A stretch of DNA of 59,127 nt from Paracoccaceae bacterium (GTDB lineage Bacteria > Pseudomonadota > Alphaproteobacteria > Rhodobacterales > Rhodobacteraceae), in NCBI GenBank assembly GCA_027492585.1, contig JAPUEK010000066.1, forward strand, positions 1 through 59,127. The letters run 5' to 3'. The first letter of the stretch is position 1. Every line of letters starts with the position of its first letter. Shown one piece after another: positions 1 to 7,960 of this stretch. Below the pieces are notes generated by a model that made no database searches, was not told where the DNA came from, and saw only the letters and a program-made list of their open reading frames with translations. Both the position numbers and the translations under genes were made by a program.

Positions 1-445
1 CGACGATGCCCAGCGGGTCGAGATCGGCGGCCAGATGGCCCCGGATCCGGTAGGCACGGATGATCATGATGGCGCGGATGCTGTCCAGAACCGCCCGCTG
101 GATCTGCTCGTCACTGAGCGAGACGCCCTTTTCGGCCGCCTTTTCCACGATCTTCTTGGCGGCGGCCTTCGGCTCGGGTGCTGCGGGCCATTCGCCGGTC
201 AGCGCGCCGGTCAGGTCGTCCAGCGGCTGCGGCGGCCAGTCGGTCCGCGCCCAGGAGGGACCGGCGGCCTGCCGCTTGGCATCCATCTCCGGCTCGTTGA
301 GCGAGCGGAAGAAATCCGCCCACTGGGCATCCACCGACGCCGGATCGGCCGCATAGCGCGCGGCAAGCTGATCGACGTAATCGGCATTGGCCCCTTGCAG
401 GAAGCTGGAGGCGTGGAACTGCGAGTTGGGGGAGTGTTCGGTCAT
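1..445 (-). CDS. sucA: 2-oxoglutarate dehydrogenase E1 component, N-terminal part
   Basis: Partial gene: only the first 148 codons are in the window and the gene continues beyond base 1. SucA is the thiamine-diphosphate E1 subunit that decarboxylates 2-oxoglutarate in the TCA cycle. The visible part begins MTEHSPNSQFHASSFLQGAN and contains AQWADFFRSL and IRAYRIRGHLAADLDPLG, typical of the SucA N-terminus that docks to E2 and of the start of the catalytic part. The ATG (445-443) overlaps the stop of the DUF805 gene upstream as ATGA, so the two are probably translationally coupled. It is the last visible gene of the sucC operon and is presumably driven from the promoter near 3600. Identity is secure; the C-terminal domains cannot be judged. 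Confidence 0.93.
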   Translation of the reverse strand, partial: MTEHSPNSQFHASSFLQGANADYVDQLAARYAADPASVDAQWADFFRSLNEPEMDAKRQAAGPSWARTDWPPQPLDDLTGALTGEWPAAPEPKAAAKKIVEKAAEKGVSLSDEQIQRAVLDSIRAIMIIRAYRIRGHLAADLDPLGIV

Positions 446-978
446 GGTTTTACCTCGGATAGGTTGGGACCGGAAAGCAGGTGCGCCTTGCGGGAGGGCA
501 GCAGGGCAAGCAGCAGGCAGGCGATGGCCGTAAGGCGGATCGCCCAGGGCAGGATGTCGCGGCGGAGCGCCAGGAACAGATGGAACATGTCGTGGCCGGA
601 AAGCGGAAGGGTCACATCCTCGCGCTCGGCCCGGAACTGCATCGCCCAGAAATCGGAGGCGGAGAGCGCCGGCAGCAAATAGAACAGTTGCTGCACGATG
701 CTCAGCGCGACGCAGAGCACGAAAAGCCACCGCCAGACCCCGGCATCGGCAAGGCGCCGCGTGCCGACCGAGATCATCGGCAGCATCACGGCACAGAGCA
801 GAAGGGTTGCGGTCACCGGATAGCTTCCTCCGAAAGAGAGCCGGGCGCGCAACAGCTCCAGACCCACGGCAACGCACCAGAGCAGCGCCCATGACCACCA
901 GAATTCGGGGCGGGTGGCCCGCCCGGAAAAGCGGAACGTATTCCGCAAGGTGGTCATGAGGGCGGTCGCCGGACCCAT
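442..978 (-). CDS. DUF805 family inner-membrane protein
   Basis: Predicted 178-residue membrane protein. Residues 8-30 (TLRNTFRFSGRATRPEFWWS) match the signature start of the DUF805 family, followed by about four hydrophobic segments and the family's TRRLADAG loop near residue 75. The function of DUF805 proteins is unknown. It lies between sucD (3-base gap) and sucA (4-base ATGA overlap), so it is surely cotranscribed with the TCA genes. Translation may start at the first ATG (978) or at MTTLRN seven codons later; both keep the whole domain. The C-terminal tail after the last membrane segment is short and charged. Whether it serves the dehydrogenase complex or is a passenger is not known. Confidence 0.85.
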   Translation of the reverse strand: MGPATALMTTLRNTFRFSGRATRPEFWWSWALLWCVAVGLELLRARLSFGGSYPVTATLLLCAVMLPMISVGTRRLADAGVWRWLFVLCVALSIVQQLFYLLPALSASDFWAMQFRAEREDVTLPLSGHDMFHLFLALRRDILPWAIRLTAIACLLLALLPSRKAHLLSGPNLSEVKP

Positions 979-980
979 GC

Positions 981-1865
981 TCAGCCCTTGATCGCCTTCA
1001 TCACGGCTTCGCCCAGATGGGCGGGGCTTTCGGCCACGACGATCCCGGCGGATTTCATCGCCTCGATCTTGCTTTCCGCATCGCCCTTGCCGCCGGCCAC
1101 GATGGCGCCGGCATGGCCCATGCGGCGGCCCTTCGGCGCGGTACGCCCGGCGATGAAACCGGCGGTCGGCTTCCAGCGGCCCTTGCGGCGCTGTGCGGCG
1201 AGGTATTCGGCCGCCTCTTCCTCGGCGGAGCCGCCGATTTCGCCGATCATGATCATCGAATGGGTTTCGGGATCGTTGAGGAACATCTCCAGCACGTCGA
1301 TATGCTCGGTCCCCTTGATCGGGTCGCCGCCGATGCCGACGGCGGTGGATTGGCCGAGGCCGAGGTCGGAGGTCTGCTTCACCGCCTCATAGGTCAGCGT
1401 GCCGGAGCGGCTGACCACGCCGACGGAGCCGCGGCGGTGGATGTGGCCCGGCATGATGCCGATCTTGCAGGCGTCAGGCGTGATCACGCCGGGGCAGTTC
1501 GGCCCGATCAGCCGGGATTTCGAGTCGATGAGCGCGCGCTTCACCTTCATCATGTCGAGCACCGGGATGCCTTCGGTGATGCAGACGATCAGTTCCATCT
1601 CGGCGTCGATGGCTTCGAGGATGGAATCCGCGGCAAACGGCGGCGGCACATAGATCACCGTCGCATTGGCCTCGGTTTTCGCCTTGGCCTCATGGACGGA
1701 ATCGAAGACCGGCAGGTTCAGGTGGCTGGTGCCGCCCTTGCCCGGCGTCACGCCGCCGACCATCTTCGTGCCGTAAGCGATCGCCTGTTCGGAGTGGAAG
1801 GTGCCTTGGCTGCCGGTGAAACCCTGGCAGATGACTTTGGTGTTTTCGTTGACGAGAATGGCCAT
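981..1865 (-). CDS. sucD: Succinyl-CoA synthetase alpha subunit
   Basis: Makes the alpha subunit (294 residues) of succinyl-CoA synthetase, which interconverts succinyl-CoA and succinate with substrate-level phosphorylation. The N-terminal CoA-binding Rossmann domain starts [20 protein letters not shown]. The central SGTLTYEAV and [10 protein letters not shown] motifs are present. The phosphorylated histidine is in RRMGHAGAI (about residue 251). Length is normal. A strong AAGGAGG precedes the ATG by 6-7 bases. Unlike the usual directly adjacent sucC-sucD pair, a 158-codon secreted-protein gene separates it from sucC. It belongs to the same operon as the DUF805 gene and sucA downstream. Confidence 0.97.
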   Translation of the reverse strand: MAILVNENTKVICQGFTGSQGTFHSEQAIAYGTKMVGGVTPGKGGTSHLNLPVFDSVHEAKAKTEANATVIYVPPPFAADSILEAIDAEMELIVCITEGIPVLDMMKVKRALIDSKSRLIGPNCPGVITPDACKIGIMPGHIHRRGSVGVVSRSGTLTYEAVKQTSDLGLGQSTAVGIGGDPIKGTEHIDVLEMFLNDPETHSMIMIGEIGGSAEEEAAEYLAAQRRKGRWKPTAGFIAGRTAPKGRRMGHAGAIVAGGKGDAESKIEAMKSAGIVVAESPAHLGEAVMKAIKG

Positions 1866-1883
1866 CGGGGCCTCCTTCAGGGT

Positions 1884-2360
1884 TCAGTTCGGAAGCGAGA
1901 ACCGCATCGCGGCCCCGGTCTCAGAGGTGCAGGCCGGATCGTTGCCCGGCCCTGTGAGGGTTGCGGTCGCGCCGCCGTCAAGGGCGTAGGTCGTGCAGCC
2001 CTCGGCATCGGTCGCCATGTCGGGCGGGACATTCGCAAGCCCGAGGAATGTGGTTCCGAGCGCCTCGGTTCCTGCCTCGCTGTCCTCGACCATGCAGAAG
2101 CCGGGGACGGTCCACATCATGACGGTCAGATTTTCCGAGACATAGCTCCAGGAGCCTTCTTCCTCGGTCTTCGTCCAGCCGGCGCCGGTCAGCACCGCGT
2201 CGGCGGCATCGGGGTCACGCACGCCGAGGTCGCAGGCGAGGAGAGCCCCGGCCTGGGCCGTTTCGCGCGCCCCGAGCAGGGCCTCGGGCTTGAACGCCAT
2301 CTCGGCCGCAGCCGGGAGGGCGGTCAGCACGCAGGCAAATGCCGCGGCGAGACGCTTCAT
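1884..2360 (-). CDS. Secreted protein of unknown function inside the suc operon
   Basis: Predicted 158-residue exported protein. Residues 1-19 are a Sec signal peptide ([20 protein letters not shown], cleavage probably after AAA). The mature part is small, acidic and carries four cysteines (LACDLG, GFCMVE, EGCTTY, PACTSE), consistent with two disulfides in the periplasm. I do not recognise a characterised family. Its ATG overlaps the sucC stop as ATGA, and sucD follows after 18 bases, so it is cotranscribed with and translationally coupled to sucC. Nothing in the sequence links it chemically to succinyl-CoA synthetase. It may simply exploit growth-linked expression. Confidence 0.85.
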   Translation of the reverse strand: MKRLAAAFACVLTALPAAAEMAFKPEALLGARETAQAGALLACDLGVRDPDAADAVLTGAGWTKTEEEGSWSYVSENLTVMMWTVPGFCMVEDSEAGTEALGTTFLGLANVPPDMATDAEGCTTYALDGGATATLTGPGNDPACTSETGAAMRFSLPN

Positions 2361-3550
2361 CCCTTCACCGCTTTCACGATCTTCTGGGCGCCGTCCTTCA
2401 GGTCGTCCGCCGCGATCACGTCCAGGCCGGAATTGCGGATGATCTCCTTGCCGAGCTCCACATTCGTCCCTTCGAGACGGACGACCAGCGGCACCTTCAG
2501 CCCGACTTCCTTCACCGCCGCCAGCACGCCTTCCGCGATCACGTCGCAGCGCATGATGCCGCCGAAGATGTTGACGAGGATGCCCTTCACATTCGGGTCG
2601 GAGGTGATGATCTTGAAGGCTTCCGTCACCTTCTCCTTCGTCGCGCCACCGCCCACGTCGAGGAAGTTCGCCGGTTCCGCGCCGTAAAGCTTGATGATGT
2701 CCATGGTCGCCATCGCCAGACCCGCGCCGTTCACCATGCAGCCGATCTCGCCATCAAGCGCGATGTAGTTCAGATCGAACTTGGAGGCGGCGAGTTCCTT
2801 CGGGTCTTCCTCGGTCTCGTCGCGCAGGGCGGCGATATCGGGGTGGCGGTACAGCGCGTTGCCGTCAAAGCCCATCTTGGCGTCGAGCAGCTTGAGATTG
2901 CCGTCCTTCAGCACGCAGAAGGGGTTGATCTCCAGCATGTCCATGTCCTTCTCGGTGAAGAGCCGGTAGAGGTTCTTCACGATCTGGACGCATTGCTTGA
3001 CCTGATTGCCTTCCAGCCCGAGCGCGAAGGCGACGCGGCGGCCATGGAAATCCGAAAGGCCGGTGGCCGGGTCCACGTCGAAGGTGATGATCTTTTCGGG
3101 CGTGTCATGGGCCACGTCCTCGATCGACATGCCGCCTTCGGTGGAGCAGACGAAGGAGATGCGGCTGGTCTGACGGTCGATCAGGATGGCGAGGTACAGC
3201 TCGCGGGCGATGTCGCTGCCGTCCTCGATGTAGATGCGGTTGACCTGTTTGCCCGCCGGGCCGGTCTGCACGGTGACAAGGGTGCGGCCGAGCATCTGGC
3301 GGGCGAATTCCGCCGCCTCGCCGACGGAGCGGGCAAGGCGCACGCCGCCCTTCTCGCCGGCTTCCGGCTCGACGAAATGGCCTTTGCCACGGCCGCCGGC
3401 ATGGATCTGGGCCTTGACCACCCAAAGCGGGCCGTCCAGTTCACCGGCGGCCGTCTTGGCCTCTTCGGCCTTGGTCACGGCGCGGCCGTCGGAAACCGGG
3501 ATGCCGTAGGAGCGCAGCAGCGCCTTGGCCTGATATTCGTGGATATTCAT
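2357..3550 (-). CDS. sucC: Succinyl-CoA synthetase beta subunit (ADP-forming type)
   Basis: Makes the beta subunit (397 residues) of succinyl-CoA synthetase. It begins [20 protein letters not shown], the invariant SucC start, followed by the ATP-grasp domain ([15 protein letters not shown] near residue 45-60), the LEINPF motif around residue 200 and the C-terminal CoA-ligase domain ([19 protein letters not shown]). Length matches the family. It is first in the operon. The upstream 230 bases contain two TGTGATCACA palindromes (3646-3676), the best candidate for an operator. The stop overlaps the secreted-protein gene by 4 bases. Base use is like its neighbours. Confidence 0.97.
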   Translation of the reverse strand: MNIHEYQAKALLRSYGIPVSDGRAVTKAEEAKTAAGELDGPLWVVKAQIHAGGRGKGHFVEPEAGEKGGVRLARSVGEAAEFARQMLGRTLVTVQTGPAGKQVNRIYIEDGSDIARELYLAILIDRQTSRISFVCSTEGGMSIEDVAHDTPEKIITFDVDPATGLSDFHGRRVAFALGLEGNQVKQCVQIVKNLYRLFTEKDMDMLEINPFCVLKDGNLKLLDAKMGFDGNALYRHPDIAALRDETEEDPKELAASKFDLNYIALDGEIGCMVNGAGLAMATMDIIKLYGAEPANFLDVGGGATKEKVTEAFKIITSDPNVKGILVNIFGGIMRCDVIAEGVLAAVKEVGLKVPLVVRLEGTNVELGKEIIRNSGLDVIAADDLKDGAQKIVKAVKG

Positions 3551-3645
3551 GGTTGGCCCCGCAACAGGTGATTTTGGGGCGTGATTGCACGAAAACGGGC
3601 AGCGGCAAAACGGGAATCGACGAGGAGGAGAGGAAAAGCAACAAA

Positions 3646-3676
3646 TGTGATCACACGTTTAAAAACTGTGATCACA
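3646..3676. promoter_or_regulatory. Two TGTGATCACA palindromes upstream of sucC
   Basis: Perfect 10-bp palindromes TGTGATCACA lie at 3646-3655 and 3667-3676. Their centres are exactly 21 bp (two helical turns) apart in an AT-rich stretch, about 96-126 bases upstream of the sucC ATG and about 110-140 bases before the divergent gene at 3785. The same arrangement with the same spacing stands before sdhC. This is probably a cooperative binding site for a dimeric regulator of the TCA operons; the protein is not identifiable from the window. The half-sites abut, so this is not a Crp site, which has six bases between TGTGA and TCACA. Confidence 0.7.
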
Positions 3677-3784
3677 AAATCGGGACGTTAGCGGAAACAA
3701 GGCGGAAGCCTTCATGCCGCCGTCATGCCGGGACTTTACAATATGCGGCCACGCGGGAGAATATGGGCGAAATCACAGGGTCCC

Positions 3785-4630
3785 ATGCGCCACATTATCT
3801 CGCTTACGACCATTCCGCCCAGGTTGGACCGGATCGGCGAAACGCTCCGCGCCCTTGTCGCACAACGCTCCCGGCCGGAGGAAGTGCGGCTCTATCTGCC
3901 GAAGACCTTCCGGCGCTTTCCGGCCTATGGCGGGGCCGTTCCCGACCTGCCGGAGGGGGTGACGCTGATCCGGCCGGAAGAGGATCTCGGCCCGGCGACC
4001 AAGGTGATCCATGCGGCGCGGGACCTGCGCGGGCAGGCGGTGGATATCCTCTATTGCGATGATGACCACCTTTATCTGCGCGACTGGGCGGAGAAGTTCC
4101 TCGCGGTGCGGAAGCGGCGCCCTCAGGATGCGGTGACCGGGGCGGTGATGCATGTCCGCCGTTCCGCCGGGCAGCCGGAGCCGGAGGGGCCGCGTGCCGT
4201 GGCCCCGCCCCCCCGCCTCCAGCAGCCGGGCCATCTTCTGCGGCGGCTCGCCTCCCGTCTCGCGCATCGCGGGGCGCAGGATCTGCCGCTGGAGCCGATC
4301 TACAGGACGGTCGAAACGCCGGGCTATGTCGATATCGCGCAGGGCTTTACCGGAGTGGCGATCCGGCCCGATTTCCTCGACGATCAGGTCTTCGACATTC
4401 CGCCGATCCTCTGGACGGTGGATGACATCTGGCTGTCCGGCCATATGGCGCGTCTTGGCGTGAAAATCTGGGCGGAACCCCGGATGAACCGCTTCCGGCA
4501 GCGCAATGGTCCCTCGGCGACGAGCCCCCTCTACGATGCCGAGATCGAGGGGATGCGCCGCCGGTCCGCCAATGCCGCCTGCATCGCCCATATGCAGGAG
4601 GTTTACGGGGTCTGGGGCGGGGTGACCTGA
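3785..4630 (+). CDS. Glycosyltransferase-like protein (GT-A type, unknown acceptor)
   Basis: Predicted 281-residue cytoplasmic protein divergent from sucC. From the ATG at 3785 it begins MRHIISLTTIPPRLDRIGET, a pattern common in family-2-like glycosyltransferases. ILYCDDDHLY (about residue 95) supplies a DXD-type nucleotide-sugar/metal motif, and WTVDDIWLSGHMARLG (about residue 225) resembles the acidic acceptor-side helix of this fold. An in-frame ATG at 3725 would add 20 residues that look non-coding. No clear Shine-Dalgarno precedes either start, so the start is uncertain. Donor and acceptor cannot be told. It converges with the secreted-protein gene that ends at 4639, leaving 8 bases between stops. 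Confidence 0.7.
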   Translation: MRHIISLTTIPPRLDRIGETLRALVAQRSRPEEVRLYLPKTFRRFPAYGGAVPDLPEGVTLIRPEEDLGPATKVIHAARDLRGQAVDILYCDDDHLYLRDWAEKFLAVRKRRPQDAVTGAVMHVRRSAGQPEPEGPRAVAPPPRLQQPGHLLRRLASRLAHRGAQDLPLEPIYRTVETPGYVDIAQGFTGVAIRPDFLDDQVFDIPPILWTVDDIWLSGHMARLGVKIWAEPRMNRFRQRNGPSATSPLYDAEIEGMRRRSANAACIAHMQEVYGVWGGVT

Positions 4631-4638
4631 GAGGAGCC

Positions 4639-5841
4639 TCAGTTCAGCCAGAGCGCCATCAGCATCGCCTGGCCCGAAGTCAGGTCCTCAAACCGCTGCC
4701 AGCTGTCGGCGCTGACCACGGGTCCGGTTTCAAGATAGGGCAGCGCGGCCCACCCCTGAATCCAGCCGGGCAGATCGACAGGGCGCGGATCGGTGAATAT
4801 CCGCCCGACATTGACGCCGGCGGAGGCCCCGACCCGCCAGTAGGGGGCAAGCTTCTTGCCTGCCAGCAGCGCCTCTGCATCGTCAAGGACGGCCCCCCAG
4901 ACCTCCGCCGTCTCCGGGGGCAGGGCGAGCCCGAGCGCAGAAGTCTGCCTGGCGTTCGGCAGCCATTCGCGGTCATTGTCGGTCTCTTCGCCGACGAGAG
5001 ACCAGAAGCGGCGGTTTTCGGCGATCATCCCCTGGAAATGCGCCAGAGCCGCCGCCATCCGGTCCTTGTCCGGGGTCTGGTTGGCGGTGGCCAGAACCAT
5101 GGCGATCATGTCTAGGCTGTCGGGAACCTGTTCGCCGCCGGTGAACCAGTCGGGCGGGGCCTCCCCCCATTGCGCCATGGTGGCGCGGGCGGCGAAGATG
5201 CGGGTGATCGGCTCGGTCGGGTCATAGGCCAGCACGACCTCGCTGATGCCGTTCAGCAGGTTGGCATAAGCCGCAAGCCAGGCGGCATCGGCGCGGTCGA
5301 AGCGCACGACCGGGGCGGCGCCCTCTGCCGCAGCCCCGCCCATCCCGGCGCCTTCCTGACCGAGGATCGCTTGTCCGGCGATCCGCATCAGCGCCTCCTC
5401 CGGCTGGCGCTGCCCGTCGCTGTTCACGTCGAACCACAGATCGCCGAGATTGAGGATCAGGCCGATGTCCTCCTCTCCGCCCGCCGCAAGCGTGTCATGG
5501 GCGCGGGTCAGCTCGGCGGAGGCATCGCGGAAGATCCCGGCAATGACCGCCGGATCGAAGGGCTTCGGCGCGGGATTGTCCTCCAGCGGCAGGCGCAGGA
5601 AGGGCAGCATCCCGGTGCGGTCGGTCAGCCCGTAGGCGTAGCGGGTCTGGAAGCTGCCCTCCACCGCCCGCAGGAACTGGAGGCCACCAAGGGCGAACCG
5701 TTCCTCCGCCGTCAGGCTGGCTTGCGCGGACAGGCGGGCGGCGGTGGCGGCGATCCCGCTGCGGCCGATCTCCTCCGACAGGGTTTCCGCCGCGGCGGGC
5801 AGCGGCAGGGCGAGGAGAAGGGCAAGGGCGGTGAGGCGCAT
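4639..5841 (-). CDS. Secreted protein with an EF-hand-like loop
   Basis: Predicted 400-residue exported protein. Residues 1-18 form a Sec signal peptide (MRLTALALLLALPLPAAAET). The mature chain is Ala/Leu-rich and looks helical. DVNSDGQRQPEE near residue 138 fits a calcium-binding EF-hand loop (D-x-N-x-D-G with Glu at position 12). FLRAVEGSFQTRY and PDWFTGGEQVPDS are other recognisable blocks, but I know no characterised family. It appears to be a conserved Rhodobacteraceae hypothetical. The next minus-strand gene upstream, the methyltransferase, ends 56 bases away, so the two may share a transcript. Exact role unknown. Confidence 0.8.
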   Translation of the reverse strand: MRLTALALLLALPLPAAAETLSEEIGRSGIAATAARLSAQASLTAEERFALGGLQFLRAVEGSFQTRYAYGLTDRTGMLPFLRLPLEDNPAPKPFDPAVIAGIFRDASAELTRAHDTLAAGGEEDIGLILNLGDLWFDVNSDGQRQPEEALMRIAGQAILGQEGAGMGGAAAEGAAPVVRFDRADAAWLAAYANLLNGISEVVLAYDPTEPITRIFAARATMAQWGEAPPDWFTGGEQVPDSLDMIAMVLATANQTPDKDRMAAALAHFQGMIAENRRFWSLVGEETDNDREWLPNARQTSALGLALPPETAEVWGAVLDDAEALLAGKKLAPYWRVGASAGVNVGRIFTDPRPVDLPGWIQGWAALPYLETGPVVSADSWQRFEDLTSGQAMLMALWLN

Positions 5842-5897
5842 CTGAAACTCCGGTTGTCGGTTTTCCGCAGCGTGGCGGCAGCGCCGGCAAAAGGCAA

Positions 5898-6560
5898 TCA
5901 GCGCGTGGCGGTGATGAGCCGTTGTCCGCGCGGCAGCCGGTCCCCGTGGTGGACGGGGCTGAAGCCCGCCTGCCGCACGAGGTCCAGAACCTCCGCCTCG
6001 CGGTGGTGATAGGGGGTGCGGTCGGGATGGGTCACCACCCCGTCCGGCTGACGCAAGGCGCTGTCATAAACCTCTGGCGGGGCGAGGAAAATGGTGAAGA
6101 ACAGCTTTTGCAGCAGCGGAAAGCGGGCATGGAGCCGGGGCAGCGCGCTTTCCAGAAAGCGCAGCGGCAGATGGGTGAAGACGGCGAAGGCGATGGCATG
6201 GGTGATATGGGCCGGCACGCCGGGAAAGGCGAACTCGCCATCCTCGATCAGCCGCGCCGGGTCGAGCCGCGGGGTGCTCGCCATCTCCACCTCGTAGCCG
6301 CGCCGCATCAGCGCGCCGGAAAGGTCGGTCGCCCAGTAATGGCCGGGGTCGAGATAGGGAACCGCCTTGCAGCCGAGCCGCAGGCTGCCCGCCCCGATGT
6401 CGAGCAGATGATGCTCCGGCCGCAGGCCATGCGCCTGAAGGACCGCCATCTGCACCTCGCCCGTCTCGTCCCAGCGGCCGCCGACGATATCGCGGTGGCG
6501 GTCCTGCGCGAGCGCCTCGGCGAAGAAGCCGGGGGCGTGATAGGGGGAGACGGGCCGCAT
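5898..6560 (-). CDS. Class I SAM-dependent methyltransferase-like protein
   Basis: Predicted 220-residue protein. The SAM-binding motif I is HHLLDIGAGSLRLG (about residue 50), followed by HYWATDLSGALMRRGYE as motif II. A later acidic/aromatic strand includes FFTIFLAPPEVYDS. The fold is that of a class I methyltransferase, but the substrate cannot be inferred. The ATG (6560-6558) shares one base with the pepT stop (TGATG), so it is translationally coupled to pepT. A longer upstream reading in the same frame runs antisense-like through pepT and is not supported. The C-terminus ends LPRGQRLITATR. Confidence 0.75.
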   Translation of the reverse strand: MRPVSPYHAPGFFAEALAQDRHRDIVGGRWDETGEVQMAVLQAHGLRPEHHLLDIGAGSLRLGCKAVPYLDPGHYWATDLSGALMRRGYEVEMASTPRLDPARLIEDGEFAFPGVPAHITHAIAFAVFTHLPLRFLESALPRLHARFPLLQKLFFTIFLAPPEVYDSALRQPDGVVTHPDRTPYHHREAEVLDLVRQAGFSPVHHGDRLPRGQRLITATR

Positions 6561-7822
6561 CAGGGTTGCGCGGCGCGGGTGACGATGCCGAGGCACAGCT
6601 CGGTCGCCCGCGCCATGTCCTGCACCGAGACCCATTCGAGCGGGCCGTGGATCTCCTGCATCCCGGTGAAAAGGTTGGGCGTCGGCACCCCCATCTCGGT
6701 CAGCCGCGAGCCATCGGTGCCGCCGCGGATCGGCACGGAGACCGGCTCGATCCCGAGCGCGCGGGCCGCCTCGCGCGCCAGTTCCACCGGGGTCATGTCG
6801 GTTTCGAGCCAGTAGCGCATGTTGCGATACTGCGGGGTGATCTCGCAGGTGATGGTGGCGCGCGGCTCGGTCGCGGCGAGCGCGGCGCACAGCCCTTGCA
6901 GCAGCGCACCCTTCGCCGCCAGCCCCTCGCGCTCGAAATCGCGCAGGATGAAGTGGATCACCATCCGCGAGGAGCCGCCCGCCATGTCGGTGGCATGGAG
7001 GAAGCCCTCGCGCCCCTCGGTGACTTCGGGCGTAAGGCTCGATTGCGGCAGGGCGCTGATCAGCTTGCCGGCGAGGGTGATGGCGTTGACCATGCGGCCC
7101 TTGGCCTGCCCCGGATGGGCGGACACCCCGGTGATGGTGACGGTCGCCCCGTCGGCGGAGAAACTCTCATATTCGATCTCGCCGAGCGCGCCGCCGTCGA
7201 ACGTATAGGCGAAATCGGCGGCCAGGTCGGCGGGAAGGCGGGGGGAGACGCCGCGCCCGATCTCCTCGTCCGGGGTGAAGGCGATGCGGATCGGGCCATG
7301 CGGGATCTCCGGATGGGCCAGAAGATGCCGCGCCGCCGTCATCAGGATCGCCACCCCCGCCTTGTCATCGGCGCCAAGCAGCGTGGTGCCGGAGGCGGTG
7401 ACGATATCCTCGCCGATCTTGGTGGCGAGATAGGGCGAGGCTTCGGGCGACAGAACCAAAGCAGGATCGTCGGGAAAGGTGATCTCGCCGCCATTGTAGC
7501 GGCGGATCACCCGCGGCTTCACCCCGGTCGCGCTGAACTGCGGGGCGGTGTCGACATGGGCGAGAAACCCGATGGTCGGCGCCCCGGTCACCCCCGTCGC
7601 GGGAATTGTCGCCAGCACCACCCCATAGTCGGTCAGCCGCACATCGGCCGCGCCGATCCCGGTCAGCTCCTGCTCCAGGAGCCGCAGGATGTCCCATTGC
7701 ACCGCCGTCGAGGGGCCGGAAGCGGAGCCCGCATCGCTCTGGCTGTCGATGGCGGCGTAGCGGACGAGGCGGCTTTCCAGCTCGCTGTCGAAGGAGGCGG
7801 AGGAGATGAGATGCGCGGGCAT
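6560..7822 (-). CDS. pepT: Peptidase T (tripeptide aminopeptidase)
   Basis: A 420-residue cytoplasmic M20B zinc peptidase that removes N-terminal residues from tripeptides. The metal-site motifs are all present: AHVDT (H89), GADDKAG (D152), TPDEEIGRG (catalytic E186, metal ligand E187), and GGTDGSRLTEMG with a late histidine in MQEIHGPLEWVS. The DGGALGEIEYE stretch and the dimerisation domain follow the PepT rather than the PepV/DapE pattern. Length is normal. It begins a two-gene unit with the methyltransferase downstream. Upstream is an inverted pair of repeated elements (7867-7946), not an obvious promoter. Confidence 0.9.
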   Translation of the reverse strand: MPAHLISSASFDSELESRLVRYAAIDSQSDAGSASGPSTAVQWDILRLLEQELTGIGAADVRLTDYGVVLATIPATGVTGAPTIGFLAHVDTAPQFSATGVKPRVIRRYNGGEITFPDDPALVLSPEASPYLATKIGEDIVTASGTTLLGADDKAGVAILMTAARHLLAHPEIPHGPIRIAFTPDEEIGRGVSPRLPADLAADFAYTFDGGALGEIEYESFSADGATVTITGVSAHPGQAKGRMVNAITLAGKLISALPQSSLTPEVTEGREGFLHATDMAGGSSRMVIHFILRDFEREGLAAKGALLQGLCAALAATEPRATITCEITPQYRNMRYWLETDMTPVELAREAARALGIEPVSVPIRGGTDGSRLTEMGVPTPNLFTGMQEIHGPLEWVSVQDMARATELCLGIVTRAAQP

Positions 7823-7866
7823 GGGCGGGCTCCTTTCGGGGAGGGCGGTCTTGGGGCAGGGGCGGA

Positions 7867-7946
7867 AGCCTCCGGCGGGGATATTTGAGGCAAGATGAAA
7901 GGGCTTTCTTCTCTTTCCAAATATCCCCCGCGGAGCGTTCCGCAGC
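7867..7946. repeat. Tail-to-tail pair of the GGATATTT element
   Basis: GGGGATATTTGAGGCAAGAT with a GC-rich flank reads on the plus strand from about 7867. Its reverse-oriented relative (AAATATCCCC preceded by CTTTCTTCTCTTTCC) ends at about 7946. The two GC-rich ends point outward. The minus-oriented copy follows the stop of the C45 gene at 7961. The same element recurs near 24760, 33255, 40043, 48877 and 54060. Confidence 0.6.
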
Positions 7947-7960
7947 CGGGGCAGGGCGGA

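Noticed and set aside
1017-2687. Long plus-strand open frame of 556 codons opposite sucD/sucC
   Set aside because: It is the antisense shadow of sucD and sucC; rich in Gly, His and Arg, with no start signal or known motif.
3646-3676. Reading TGTGATCACA as Crp (cAMP receptor) sites
   Set aside because: Crp sites have six bases between TGTGA and TCACA; here the half-sites abut with no spacer.
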